Source: CAVQOB01 sp963714325 (GTDB taxonomy: Bacteria > Pseudomonadota > Alphaproteobacteria > Rhizobiales > Hyphomicrobiaceae). Taken from it: a DNA stretch of 64,000 nucleotides. Below the pieces are notes generated by a model. The model was not told where the DNA came from. It saw only the letters and a program-made list of their open reading frames with translations, and made no database searches. Positions within the stretch are counted from its first letter, which is position 1, and every line of letters begins with the position of its first letter. This document shows positions 8,443 to 18,374 of the stretch, one piece after another. Position numbers and translations under genes: made by a program. The DNA is taken from assembly GCA_963714325.1 (NCBI GenBank), contig CAVQOB010000021.1, forward strand, positions 1 to 64,000, written 5' to 3'.

Positions 8443-9123
8443 ATGTCCTCGCGTCTTGTTGCAATGAGTGCGCTGATCGCGTGCAGTGTCTCGGGGTGTG
8501 CGCATTTTGAGGCGCCCTCAGCCGGTTTTGGTGAAACGATCGTGATGGCTGAAGGGCCTCCCTCATCGAGCATCCAACCCCTCGTCGCCGGCCAGCCCTC
8601 AGGCTGGGGTGATGCAACCGTGATCCCGGTCGTTCAGGGCCCAAGGGCGGTGGCTGATGTCGACGGGCCGTATTTGTTGGATACTGGCGACAAGTTGCGC
8701 ATTTTCGTTTACGGCCAGCCGAATCTGTCGCGGATCTACACTGTCGATCATGATGGCATGGTTTCGGTGCCGCTCATCGGTCATGTGAAAGCACGCGGCA
8801 CCACGACAGCAAATCTTGAGCGTTCTATCCGTGGCCGCTTGGGCGCGCAGTACGTCAAAGATCCCCATGTCACCGTCGATATCTCGCAGAATCGCCCGTT
8901 CTTCATTCTCGGAGAGGTGCGCAGCGCTGGGCAATTCCCTTATGTTAACGGCATGACCATCCAGTCTGCGGTTGCGATCGCAGGCGGATATTCGGAACGT
9001 GCCGACGAACGGCGCGTGCAGATTACCCGGCGCACCAACGGTCTGGTCGAGAAGATGGACGTTCCCTCCGACTATGTCATCCAGCCCGGTGATACCGTTT
9101 ACGTGTATGAACGCTGGTTCTGA
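8443..9123 (+). CDS. Outer-membrane polysaccharide export lipoprotein (Wza/ExoF family)
   Basis: A 226-residue protein with a lipoprotein signal ending at Cys19 (VSGC). A Poly_export domain begins near residue 75 (YLLDTGDKLRIFVYG) and is followed by one SLBB repeat (PFFILGEVRSAGQFPYVNGMT). It ends with a GDTVYVYERWF tail. It should form the outer-membrane channel for the polysaccharide whose chain length is set by the divergently transcribed Wzc-like protein. It is shorter than E. coli Wza and resembles the ExoF/GumB class. Confidence 0.9.
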   Translation: MSSRLVAMSALIACSVSGCAHFEAPSAGFGETIVMAEGPPSSSIQPLVAGQPSGWGDATVIPVVQGPRAVADVDGPYLLDTGDKLRIFVYGQPNLSRIYTVDHDGMVSVPLIGHVKARGTTTANLERSIRGRLGAQYVKDPHVTVDISQNRPFFILGEVRSAGQFPYVNGMTIQSAVAIAGGYSERADERRVQITRRTNGLVEKMDVPSDYVIQPGDTVYVYERWF

Positions 9124-9137
9124 ACGGGCAGTGGCCA

Positions 9138-10283
9138 GTGTCCCAATCCCCTGCAGCGCGTCAGCTTAGCATATTGCACTGCTTGCGCGCGCCAGTGGGC
9201 GGGCTGTTTCGGCATGTTTGTGATCTGGCGGCTGAGCAGTCGCGCCGCGGGCATAGTGTCGGGATAGTCTGCGATGCTGGCGGTAATGTATTGACTGAAG
9301 CCAAGCTTGAAGCGCTGAAGCCGTTGCTCCGCCAAGGGCTGTTCCGACTGTCACTGCGGCGTGAAATCGGCCTTGGCGACGCACTCGCCTATCGCAAGAT
9401 TGCCGCAATCGCTGCAAGTGGCGGCTATGATGTCATTCACGGGCATGGCGCGAAAGGTGGCGCATATGCCCGCCTCGCCGGACGCCAAGTGTCGCGATCG
9501 GCACGGCCTGTGCGGGTGATTTACACACCGCACGGCGGCAGCCTTCACTACGATCCCCGAACGCCGAAGGGTGCACTGTTCATGGCCATTGAGCGGCGCT
9601 TAGCGGCGCTCACCGATGGATTTATTTTTGAGAGTGCATACTCGGCTAAAAAGTATGAAGAGTCGGTTGGGGCGTTCCCGGCTCCGAAGCGGATCATTCC
9701 AAACGGGCTGTTGCCAGAGGAATTCGTCCCCGTCATACAAAATGCCGATGCCGCGAAATTCCTTTTCATTGGTGAGCTGCGGCATTTGAAGGGGGTCGAT
9801 GTCTTCTTGAATGCGCTCGGTCGCATTGACCGGTCACGGCAAATACAGGCGGTCATTGTCGGTGCCGGGCCTGAAGCGGAAAAATTTCAACGTCACGCCC
9901 GGCAACTCAATTTAACGGATCGCGTGACGTTCCCAGGCGTACTGCCTGCCCGGGAGGCGTTCAAAATGGGACAGATCCTCATCATTCCGTCACGAGCTGA
10001 GAGTTTTCCGTACATCGTTTTGGAGGCGGCGGCAGCCGGGCTTCCCTTGATTGCGACCGATGTCGGTGGGATTCCGGAGATCGTCGCTGGAACGGAAAAT
10101 GCGCTGGTCACTCCTAATAATGTAGGTGCACTGACGTTGGCGCTGGAGCAAGCATTGAAGTATGAAACGGTAACCAAGGTCAGGGCGGATCAGCTGCGTG
10201 CGCGGGTCCAATCGCTGTTTACTGTCGAGAAAATGACGGACGCGGTGCTTACTCTCTACAATGAGACAGCACTATCCAATTAG
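9138..10283 (+). CDS. Glycosyltransferase family 4 (exopolysaccharide)
   Basis: A 381-residue GT-B glycosyltransferase. The N-terminal half has the acceptor-side start PVGGLFRHVCDLA. The C-terminal half has GELRHLKGVDVFLNAL and the nucleotide-sugar motif SRAESFPYIVLEAAAAGLPLIATDVGGIPE with the family E-x7-E spacing. It begins at a GTG 15 bases after the export lipoprotein gene, so it is in the same operon. It probably adds one sugar of the exopolysaccharide repeat unit on the cytoplasmic face. The donor and linkage cannot be read from sequence. Confidence 0.9.
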   Translation: MSQSPAARQLSILHCLRAPVGGLFRHVCDLAAEQSRRGHSVGIVCDAGGNVLTEAKLEALKPLLRQGLFRLSLRREIGLGDALAYRKIAAIAASGGYDVIHGHGAKGGAYARLAGRQVSRSARPVRVIYTPHGGSLHYDPRTPKGALFMAIERRLAALTDGFIFESAYSAKKYEESVGAFPAPKRIIPNGLLPEEFVPVIQNADAAKFLFIGELRHLKGVDVFLNALGRIDRSRQIQAVIVGAGPEAEKFQRHARQLNLTDRVTFPGVLPAREAFKMGQILIIPSRAESFPYIVLEAAAAGLPLIATDVGGIPEIVAGTENALVTPNNVGALTLALEQALKYETVTKVRADQLRARVQSLFTVEKMTDAVLTLYNETALSN

Positions 10284-10427
10284 TCGGCCTCAAGCCAAGG
10301 GTCCGGCACTGGTGTTGTTCCTTTGACCGAGCGCATTTTAGCCGGTGGCGTGAAAGTTAATGGCCCCGCCGTTTTGGCACGGAGCATGCAGTCAGGACGT
10401 TAGCTGTCGCAATTGAGCTATCAACTG

Positions 10428-11969
10428 ATGTCCGACTATATGCACAATGCTTCGATGAACACCGCGCGCGGCACGTCAGCTGCCATGGCGATGTCGTTGG
10501 AAGTTAAACTTTCGCAACCGCTGCCACGCCTGGCCGATTTCGGGATGGCTGGCAAAAGCGTGCGGGTCTCGCCGATCTTGTTTGCGGGCTTTGTGCGGAT
10601 TGCAGAAACGTCACTGCTCAGCGCGCTCGGCTATATCATCGCTGCTTTGTATGTGCCGTCAGTCGATTTGGCTGGTTCATGGCAGTACATGATTGCGCCA
10701 TTGGCGACGTCATTGCTTGCAGTGAGCGTGGCGCAGACCCTCGGTCTCTATACAATCCCGGCCTTCTCGACGCTGTTGCGCCAATTGCCGCGTGTGGCAT
10801 TGGCATGGCTGATCGCAGTTGCGATGTTGGTCGTCGGCTTCTTCTTTCTGAAGAGCGGTCCAGACTTTTCGCGTGTTTGGTTGGCGCTGTGGTTTCTCAC
10901 TGGATTGTGCGGACTGGTCCTGTTCCGGACGGCGATCGCGTCTTTGACGCGTCAGGGTGTCGCCGATGGTCGGTTGGTGCGTCGCGCCGTCATCTATGGT
11001 GGCGGTCAGGTCTGTGAGCAACTCCTGCATTCCCTCGAAGCCGACGCTGAAAGTGATATCCGCATTTGCGGCGTCTTCGACGATCGGGGCGATGATCGGA
11101 TCGGCCGCGCCGTTGCCGGCTATCCGAAACTCGGAACCTCCGACAATCTTGTGGAATTTGGCCGTCACACGCAACTCGATATGTTGATCATGGCGTTGCC
11201 GCTGGTCGCAGAGGCGCGGCTCAACGGCCTGATCGGCAAGCTTGGCGTTCTGCCGATCGACGTACGCCTGGCCGGCAACGCTTCGAGCCTGAAGCTCAGT
11301 CGGCGCTCCTATTCCTATATCGGCTCGGTGCCGGTTCTCGACGTCGCCGACAAGCCGATCGACGATTGGGGAACCGTAGCCAAGTGGGTGTTCGATAAGT
11401 TCGTCGCGGCCGTCGCGCTCGTTCTGCTGGCGCCGGTGATGGCGGTCATCGCGCTGGCGATCAAGTGCGAGAGCCGTGGCCCGGTGCTGTTTCGCCAGAA
11501 GCGCTATGGGTTCAACAACGAATTGGTCGAGGTGCTGAAATTCCGCTCGATGTATGTCGAGAACAGCGACCATGCGGCCGCCCGCCTTGTCACCCGCGAT
11601 GATCCGCGCGTGACGCGGATCGGGCGTTTCATCCGCAAGGCCAGCATCGATGAATTGCCGCAACTGTTCAATGTTCTCTCGGGAACTCTGTCGCTGGTCG
11701 GCCCGCGCCCCCATGCGGTGCAGGCGAAAGCCGCCGACAAGCTCTATCCGGATGTCGTTTCGAACTACTTTGCCCGTCACAAGGTGAAGCCGGGCATCAC
11801 CGGCTGGGCCCAGATCAACGGTTGGCGCGGCGAAACAGACACGCAGGAGAAGATCCAGAGGCGTGTCGAGCATGACCTTTACTACATCGACAATTGGTCG
11901 TTGCTGTTCGACGCCTATATTCTCGTCAAGACACCGTTTGCCTTGCTCAAGGCAGAGAACGCCTTCTGA
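10428..11969 (+). CDS. Undecaprenyl-phosphate glucose/galactose phosphotransferase (WcaJ/ExoY-like)
   Basis: A 513-residue polyprenol-phosphate hexose-1-phosphate transferase that starts exopolysaccharide repeat-unit synthesis. Four to five N-terminal transmembrane helices (about residues 45-165) are followed by a CoA-binding-like Rossmann segment (RRAVIYGGGQV). The C-terminal catalytic domain has a membrane helix, KCESRGPVLFRQKRYG, KFRSMY, the RKASIDELPQLFNVL motif and SLVGPRPHA. The ATG at 10428 has a GAG about ten bases upstream and is preferred to an in-frame TTG at 10413. No flippase or polymerase gene lies in the window. Confidence 0.9.
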   Translation: MSDYMHNASMNTARGTSAAMAMSLEVKLSQPLPRLADFGMAGKSVRVSPILFAGFVRIAETSLLSALGYIIAALYVPSVDLAGSWQYMIAPLATSLLAVSVAQTLGLYTIPAFSTLLRQLPRVALAWLIAVAMLVVGFFFLKSGPDFSRVWLALWFLTGLCGLVLFRTAIASLTRQGVADGRLVRRAVIYGGGQVCEQLLHSLEADAESDIRICGVFDDRGDDRIGRAVAGYPKLGTSDNLVEFGRHTQLDMLIMALPLVAEARLNGLIGKLGVLPIDVRLAGNASSLKLSRRSYSYIGSVPVLDVADKPIDDWGTVAKWVFDKFVAAVALVLLAPVMAVIALAIKCESRGPVLFRQKRYGFNNELVEVLKFRSMYVENSDHAAARLVTRDDPRVTRIGRFIRKASIDELPQLFNVLSGTLSLVGPRPHAVQAKAADKLYPDVVSNYFARHKVKPGITGWAQINGWRGETDTQEKIQRRVEHDLYYIDNWSLLFDAYILVKTPFALLKAENAF

Positions 11970-12125
11970 GTGTGTCGCGCCGGTTGCAGCACTGAAATCG
12001 AGGCCGCTGCGCGTTCAGCGGCCTTTGCGCTTCGCGGGCGCTTTGTGTCAGTTGAGATCGGACGGCAAATCCGCTACAAGGCGGCCAACCTCCCATTCCC
12101 GATCAAGCCCTTAGGAGTGCGCCCC

Positions 12126-13784
<1,659 letters not shown>

Positions 13785-14146
13785 AACGAGGGGCGGCACG
13801 GGCTCGATCGTTCGGGAAAGTAGGAGATCCTACGATCGGGACTGCGCCATTGTCGCTGCCGGCGATTGTCGGGGCGGTGCACGAGTATGGCGGACGAAAC
13901 GAGGCAAAACGCGATTTGAGTCTCCTGGTCGTTAGTGGGTCGGATCATGCGCGCGAAGTCGGCCTTGCGGGGCATGAGCGGCGGACTTGGACAACCCGGT
14001 TGCGTCCAACCCGGGGAGCCAATCGGCGCCCGGTTCGTGATGCGTCCATCAGCGAGGCCGGCGCCTTGTCCGAACCTCAGATCGCTCCTGCAGCGGCGCT
14101 CGTTGGTTCGACGAAATGGAGTATCTCACAATTCCAATTTGAATAC
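13785..14146. other. Intergenic region without recognisable gene
   Basis: This stretch between ettA and the hexuronate locus has only short overlapping frames with no family resemblance. The last 50 bases become AT-richer (ATTCCAATTTGAAT at about 14131-14144), consistent with a promoter region for uxuB. Confidence 0.5.
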
Positions 14147-14171
14147 ACCTAGGTACTTACCTAGGTTGACA
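14147..14171 (+). promoter_or_regulatory. Palindromic operator abutting a -35 box upstream of uxuB
   Basis: A perfect inverted repeat with 9-base arms and a 2-base centre (ACCTAGGTA-CT-TACCTAGGT, 14147-14166) is followed at once by TTGACA (14166-14171), a consensus -35 box. The -10 is unclear. The arrangement is what a repressor site would look like. The FadR-type regulator encoded two genes on is the natural candidate, but this is inference. Confidence 0.6.
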
Positions 14172-14253
14172 ATGGTGAGATGCTGTGGGTGCTGATGGCG
14201 ATCGTTCATAAACGCGCCTGGCGCCACTTTGCGAAGCAACTGAAAGACATTTT

Positions 14254-15750
14254 ATGCCAGACCACGCTTCGGATCAGCATCGCTTGTCACTCAGCACCCT
14301 TGCGTTTGCGCGGTCGGGGACACGATCGTTTGGCTATGATCGTTCAAAGCTTGTCGCGGGGATTGTCCATCTCGGCCTCGGAGCCTTCGCCCGTGCGCAC
14401 ATCTGCGACTACACGGATGAGGTTTTGGATCAGGAATTGGCGCCCTGGGGCATCACCGGCGTCAGCCTGCGCAACCCTGATCAGCGCGATCGACTGGCGC
14501 CGCAAGACGGCCTGTACACGACGCTCAGCCGATCAGCCGAAGGTGACAGCGCGCGCATCATCGGCAGCGTGCGCGAGGTTCTGGTGGCGGCCGAAGCGAT
14601 CACCAGCAGCATCGATCAGCTGGCGGCGCCGGCGACCCGCATCGTCAGCCTGACGATCACCGAGAAAGGCTATGCCCATGATCCCGCGAGCGGACGGCTG
14701 TTGGAACATCATGACGACATCCAGCACGACCTCAACCAGCGTCACGCCCCACGCTCGGCCATCGGGCTGATCGTGCTGGCGTTGGCGCGGCGTCGCGTCG
14801 AGGGGCTAGCGCCCCTGACGGTGCTCTGTTGCGACAACCTGCCCCACAACGGCGCGCTGGTCGCAGGCCTTGTCCGCGATTTCGCAGCGCTTCGGGATGA
14901 CAAGCTGGCGCGTTGGATCGAGGTCAACGGCGCGTTCCCGGGTACGATGGTCGATCGCATCGTGCCGGCATCCACCCCGCAAGACCTTGTCGACGCCGAG
15001 CGTCTGACTGGTCTGGCCGATGCGAGCCCGGTCGTGCACGAGCCGTTCCGCCAGTGGGTGATCGAAAACACGTTCGTCGACGATGCGCGCCCGGCCTGGG
15101 AGCGCGTCGGCGCCGAACTCGTCCATAACGTTGCGCCGTTCGAGGACATGAAACTGCGCCTGCTCAACGCCTCGCATTCAGCCCTCGCTTATCTCGGTTA
15201 CCTCGGCGGGCACGAGACCATCGCTGCGTGCGTCGGCGATCCGGCTTATCGCTGCTATGTGCAGGCGTTGTGGCGCGAGGAAATCATTCCCGTGATGACG
15301 CCACCGTCAGGCGCGGATCTCGCAGGTTATGCGGCGCGACTGCTGGCGCGATATGACAATCCGGCGATCCGCCATCGCACCTGGCAGATCGCCATGGATG
15401 GCTCGCAGAAGTTGCCGCAGCGGCTGCTGGCGACCGTGCGGGCGCGGCTGACGCGAGGCTTGCCAATCACGCGGCTGGCGCGCGCGGTCGCGGCGTGGAT
15501 GATCTATGTTGGCGGCATTGATGAACGTGGCCAGGCGATCGACGTTCGCGATCCAATGTTGGCAGAATTGCGCGGCGCGGCAGCGGCTGGCGGCGGCAAC
15601 CCCGAGGCGATTGTCGCCGCGCTTCTCGGCATCGAGGCAGTCTTCGGTCGTGACCTCGGAGTCAATGCTGCTTTCCGCTCAAGCGTGACCGACGCCTACC
15701 GCGATCTCAGAAGTCATGGCGCACGACGATGCGTGGCGGCTCTCGGCTGA
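14254..15750 (+). CDS. uxuB: D-mannonate oxidoreductase / fructuronate reductase (mannitol dehydrogenase family)
   Basis: A 498-residue NAD-dependent polyol dehydrogenase of the UxuB/mannitol-dehydrogenase family. VHLGLGAFARAH near residue 38 is the dinucleotide-binding start, and KLRLLNASHSALAYLG carries the family Lys, Asn and His catalytic residues. It interconverts D-fructuronate and D-mannonate in hexuronate breakdown. Mannitol or arabinitol oxidation cannot be excluded from the family alone, but the neighbouring mannonate dehydratase and UxuR-like regulator strongly favour fructuronate. Confidence 0.88.
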   Translation: MPDHASDQHRLSLSTLAFARSGTRSFGYDRSKLVAGIVHLGLGAFARAHICDYTDEVLDQELAPWGITGVSLRNPDQRDRLAPQDGLYTTLSRSAEGDSARIIGSVREVLVAAEAITSSIDQLAAPATRIVSLTITEKGYAHDPASGRLLEHHDDIQHDLNQRHAPRSAIGLIVLALARRRVEGLAPLTVLCCDNLPHNGALVAGLVRDFAALRDDKLARWIEVNGAFPGTMVDRIVPASTPQDLVDAERLTGLADASPVVHEPFRQWVIENTFVDDARPAWERVGAELVHNVAPFEDMKLRLLNASHSALAYLGYLGGHETIAACVGDPAYRCYVQALWREEIIPVMTPPSGADLAGYAARLLARYDNPAIRHRTWQIAMDGSQKLPQRLLATVRARLTRGLPITRLARAVAAWMIYVGGIDERGQAIDVRDPMLAELRGAAAAGGGNPEAIVAALLGIEAVFGRDLGVNAAFRSSVTDAYRDLRSHGARRCVAALG

Positions 15751-15798
15751 ACGTCGCTGTGCTTGACAGCGTTGCGACCCAGGCGCACAAGAGCTGGT

Positions 15799-15817
15799 CA
15801 ATTGGTCAAGCCAATTG
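15799..15817. promoter_or_regulatory. UxuR/FadR-type operator upstream of the GntR gene
   Basis: CAATTGG-TCAAG-CCAATTG is an inverted repeat with 7-base arms and a 5-base centre. It resembles the AATTGG...CCAATT sites known for the E. coli UxuR/ExuR regulators, although those have a 4-base centre. A TTGACA lies at 15763-15768. The site is about 75 bases before the regulator start and suggests autoregulation together with the TRAP operon. Confidence 0.6.
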
Positions 15818-15889
15818 GCCATCGCTGCCCGATCGAAGGCAGCGTTCAAAACTCGACCGACAGGAAACGCCGATCCGGGCCCGCCGCAC

Positions 15890-16705
15890 ATGCCCATCAC
15901 ATCGATTCTGCCACGCCGGCTTTATCGCCAGGTCGCCGATCAGCTGCGCCAGTTGATCGACGCGGGCGAGTTTGCCGCAGGCGCGCGTCTGCCGGCCGAG
16001 CGCGAACTCGCGGTGCAGCTTGGCGTGTCGCGCCCGACCGTCCGAGAAGCGTTGATTGCGCTCGAAGTCGATGGCCGCGTGCGCATCCGCGTCGGCTCCG
16101 GCATCTATGTGCTGCCACCGGCGCAGGTTCCGCCGGTAGAGCAGGCAGCCCCGATCGCCGGTCCGTTTGAAATCCTCGAAGCGCGTGCGCTGTTCGAAGG
16201 CGTGGTCGCCGAACAGGCCGGCGCGATTGCGACCCCCGCTGACATCGCCACCATTGATGCCGTGATCGCCAGCATGCGCGGCACGCAACATCCCGCGCCC
16301 GATAGCATCGCCGCTGACCGCGCCTTCCATGTCGCCGTGGCCGATATCCTTGGCAATGACGCCGTCACCAAGGTCGTTGGTGATCTGTTCGATCAACGCA
16401 TCAATCCCTATTTCGCGCAATTGGCCAGCTACTTCGAAAACGCCGAGAGTTGGTGCGCGGCGCTGGACGAGCATCAGGCATTGCGCGATTGTCTGGCGAA
16501 CAACGATCCCGCCGGCGCCAAGGCCGCGATGCAGTCGCATTTGCAGAATTCGCAATTGCGGTTCTCCAGGACCTTCGGCGAAACGCCCCCGGCCTTGTCC
16601 CGGAGTAACGGCGTGCGCTCGGCTGGCGTCAACCGGTCGCGCGCCGGCAACGCTGCGTCAAACAGTTTACAGGCAGTCGTAACCACCAGGAGGAAGAAGT
16701 CATGA
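15890..16705 (+). CDS. GntR-family (FadR/FCD) regulator of hexuronate genes
   Basis: A 271-residue repressor-type regulator. The N-terminal winged helix-turn-helix contains LPAERELAVQLGVSRPTVREAL (about residues 38-59), typical of the FadR subfamily. The C-terminal FCD ligand domain has the metal-binding helix pattern (FHVAVADILGN and a late DEHQAL...HLQNS). Sequence and context match UxuR/ExuR-like regulators that respond to fructuronate or related acids. The tail is long and basic. The start at 15890 gives the canonical N-terminus. An upstream in-frame start (15815) would overlap the operator. Its stop overlaps the dctP start (ATGA). Confidence 0.88.
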   Translation: MPITSILPRRLYRQVADQLRQLIDAGEFAAGARLPAERELAVQLGVSRPTVREALIALEVDGRVRIRVGSGIYVLPPAQVPPVEQAAPIAGPFEILEARALFEGVVAEQAGAIATPADIATIDAVIASMRGTQHPAPDSIAADRAFHVAVADILGNDAVTKVVGDLFDQRINPYFAQLASYFENAESWCAALDEHQALRDCLANNDPAGAKAAMQSHLQNSQLRFSRTFGETPPALSRSNGVRSAGVNRSRAGNAASNSLQAVVTTRRKKS

Positions 16706-17682
16706 TCACCAGAAGAATGTTGACGGCTCTCGCGGCAGTCGCCGCGACTGCGATGCTGACGGCACCCGCCGTCGCGCAGACCAAACTCAAGTGGGCGCAC
16801 GTCTACGAGACGTCCGAAGCCTTCCACACCGAGGCCGTATGGGCGGCGGCAGAGTTCGCCAAGCGGACCAACAACAAGTATCAGGTCGAAGTCTTCCCGG
16901 CGTCGCAGCTCGGCAAGGAAACGGACATCAACCAGGGCCTCTCGCTCGGCTCCGTCGATATCATCATTTCCGGCGCGAGCTTCGCTGCCCGCTCGTTCCC
17001 GCCGATCGGCGTCGGCTACTATCCCTTTACGTTCAAGGGGCCCGAGCATTTGCTGGCCTTCGCCAAGAGCGACGTCTTCAAGGAGTTGGCCAAGGGTTAC
17101 GAGGAGAAGACCGGCCACGTCATCACCGCGACCACCTACTACGGCACGCGGCACACGACGTCGAACCGGGCGTTCAAGGACTGCGCTGACATGAAGGGGT
17201 TGAAGATCCGCGTGCCCGACGTGCCGGCGTATCTTGCTTATCCCCGCGCTTGCGGCGCCAACACAACGCCGATCGCCTTCGCCGAAGTGTATCTCGCGCT
17301 TCAGAACGGCACGGTCGAAGCGCAGGAAAACCCGCTGACGACAATCGAAGCCAAGAAGTTCTATGAGGTTCAGAAGCACATCATCCTGACAGGCCACATC
17401 GTCGACGCCTTGAATACGGTCGTCGCGAAGGGCACCTGGGCAAAGTTCACCGCCGACGAGCAGAAGATCTTCATCGACGTCAGCCAGGAAGCCGCGGCCC
17501 GCGCCACGGCCAAGATCAAGGTCGACGAACAAAAGCTCGTGCAGTTCTTCAAGGACAAGGGTCTCACCGTCACCGAGATTGATCGCAATCAGTATCTCGA
17601 TGCGGTTGGCAAGAGCGCCACGTTCGAGCAGTTCGGCTATCGCAAGGCCGACTGGGATCGCATTCAGGCCGTGAAGTATTGA
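16702..17682 (+). CDS. dctP: TRAP transporter substrate-binding protein (DctP family)
   Basis: A 326-residue periplasmic protein with a Sec signal peptide cleaved after AVAQ (about residue 25). The DctP domain shows KLKWAHVYETSEAFH at the start and LKIRVPD carrying the conserved Arg that pairs with the substrate carboxylate. NGTVEAQENPL is a late family motif. AGGAGGAAG just before the ATG lies inside the end of the regulator gene, so the two are translationally coupled. Neighbours suggest the ligand is a hexuronate or aldonate such as glucuronate, fructuronate or mannonate. Confidence 0.92.
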   Translation: MITRRMLTALAAVAATAMLTAPAVAQTKLKWAHVYETSEAFHTEAVWAAAEFAKRTNNKYQVEVFPASQLGKETDINQGLSLGSVDIIISGASFAARSFPPIGVGYYPFTFKGPEHLLAFAKSDVFKELAKGYEEKTGHVITATTYYGTRHTTSNRAFKDCADMKGLKIRVPDVPAYLAYPRACGANTTPIAFAEVYLALQNGTVEAQENPLTTIEAKKFYEVQKHIILTGHIVDALNTVVAKGTWAKFTADEQKIFIDVSQEAAARATAKIKVDEQKLVQFFKDKGLTVTEIDRNQYLDAVGKSATFEQFGYRKADWDRIQAVKY

Positions 17683-17712
17683 GCCTCAGCGCACGATCGC
17701 AAACGTGAAGCC

Positions 17713-17751
17713 GGAGGGCGCGGTATGCCAGCAATGGCCGTTGCGCCCTCC
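17713..17751 (+). promoter_or_regulatory. Intercistronic hairpin between TRAP binding-protein and membrane genes
   Basis: GGAGGGCGC (17713-17721) pairs perfectly with GCGCCCTCC (17743-17751) across a 21-base loop, with possible G-T extension inside. It has no T-run, so it is unlikely to be a strong terminator. A 3' RNA-stabilising or partial-attenuation role, keeping binding-protein mRNA in excess over the permease, is plausible. Confidence 0.6.
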
Positions 17752-17786
17752 ACATCGTTGTCTCATGCCTGAAGCGAGAGTAGATC

Positions 17787-18371
17787 GTGTCCACATCCCC
17801 GACCGAAATCCACACGCCGATCTCGACCGAGGAGATCACCAAAACCTTCGATGAGGTGGACGTGCCGATCGATCTCTCCGGCCACGGCATCGAGGATTGG
17901 CTGACGCTGGCGATTTTCTGGGTGATGTGTGGCTGCGTCTTCCTGCAGTTTTTTACGCGCTACGTATTGAACGACAGCTACGGGTGGACCGAAGAAATCG
18001 CCATCTACTGCCTCGTGGCCGTCGTCTTCCTCGGTTCCGTCATGTGTGTGAAGATGACTCGCCACATTCACGTCGACTTTCTCTATCGCTATCTGTCGCC
18101 GGCGCTCGGCCGCATCTTCGCGACATTCGTCGACGTTGTTCGCATCGCGCTCTTCAGTTATCTCGCCGTGCTGGTCTGGCGGTATTCGTCGATTATCTCC
18201 GACGAGCGGATGACGACGATCGATTGGCCGAAAATGCCGTTCTTCATGATGGTCTTCGCCGCCTTCGTGCTGATGGCCCTGCGCGCGGTGCAGGTGCTGG
18301 TCGGCAATATTCGCCGCGGTTATTCGGTGCTCGAGCGCCCCGGCGCCTTCGATGGCCCGGTGGAGGGTTGA
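17787..18371 (+). CDS. dctQ: TRAP transporter small permease (DctQ family)
   Basis: A 194-residue protein with four predicted transmembrane helices (about 35-58, 70-90, 110-130, 148-170). It has the DctQ pattern LTLAIFWVMCGCVFLQFFTRYVLN followed by WTEEIAIYCLVAVVFLGS. It is the small membrane subunit that pairs with DctM. It begins with GTG and follows the hairpin after dctP. The cytoplasmic N-terminus is about 20 residues longer than usual. The dctM gene follows after three bases. Confidence 0.9.
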   Translation: MSTSPTEIHTPISTEEITKTFDEVDVPIDLSGHGIEDWLTLAIFWVMCGCVFLQFFTRYVLNDSYGWTEEIAIYCLVAVVFLGSVMCVKMTRHIHVDFLYRYLSPALGRIFATFVDVVRIALFSYLAVLVWRYSSIISDERMTTIDWPKMPFFMMVFAAFVLMALRAVQVLVGNIRRGYSVLERPGAFDGPVEG

Positions 18372-18374
18372 TCG

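Noticed and set aside
11970..12125. N-terminal extension of EttA
   Set aside because: The family starts at the MANPQYVY segment, with a good AGGAG before ATG 12126. The upstream residues have no homologous character.
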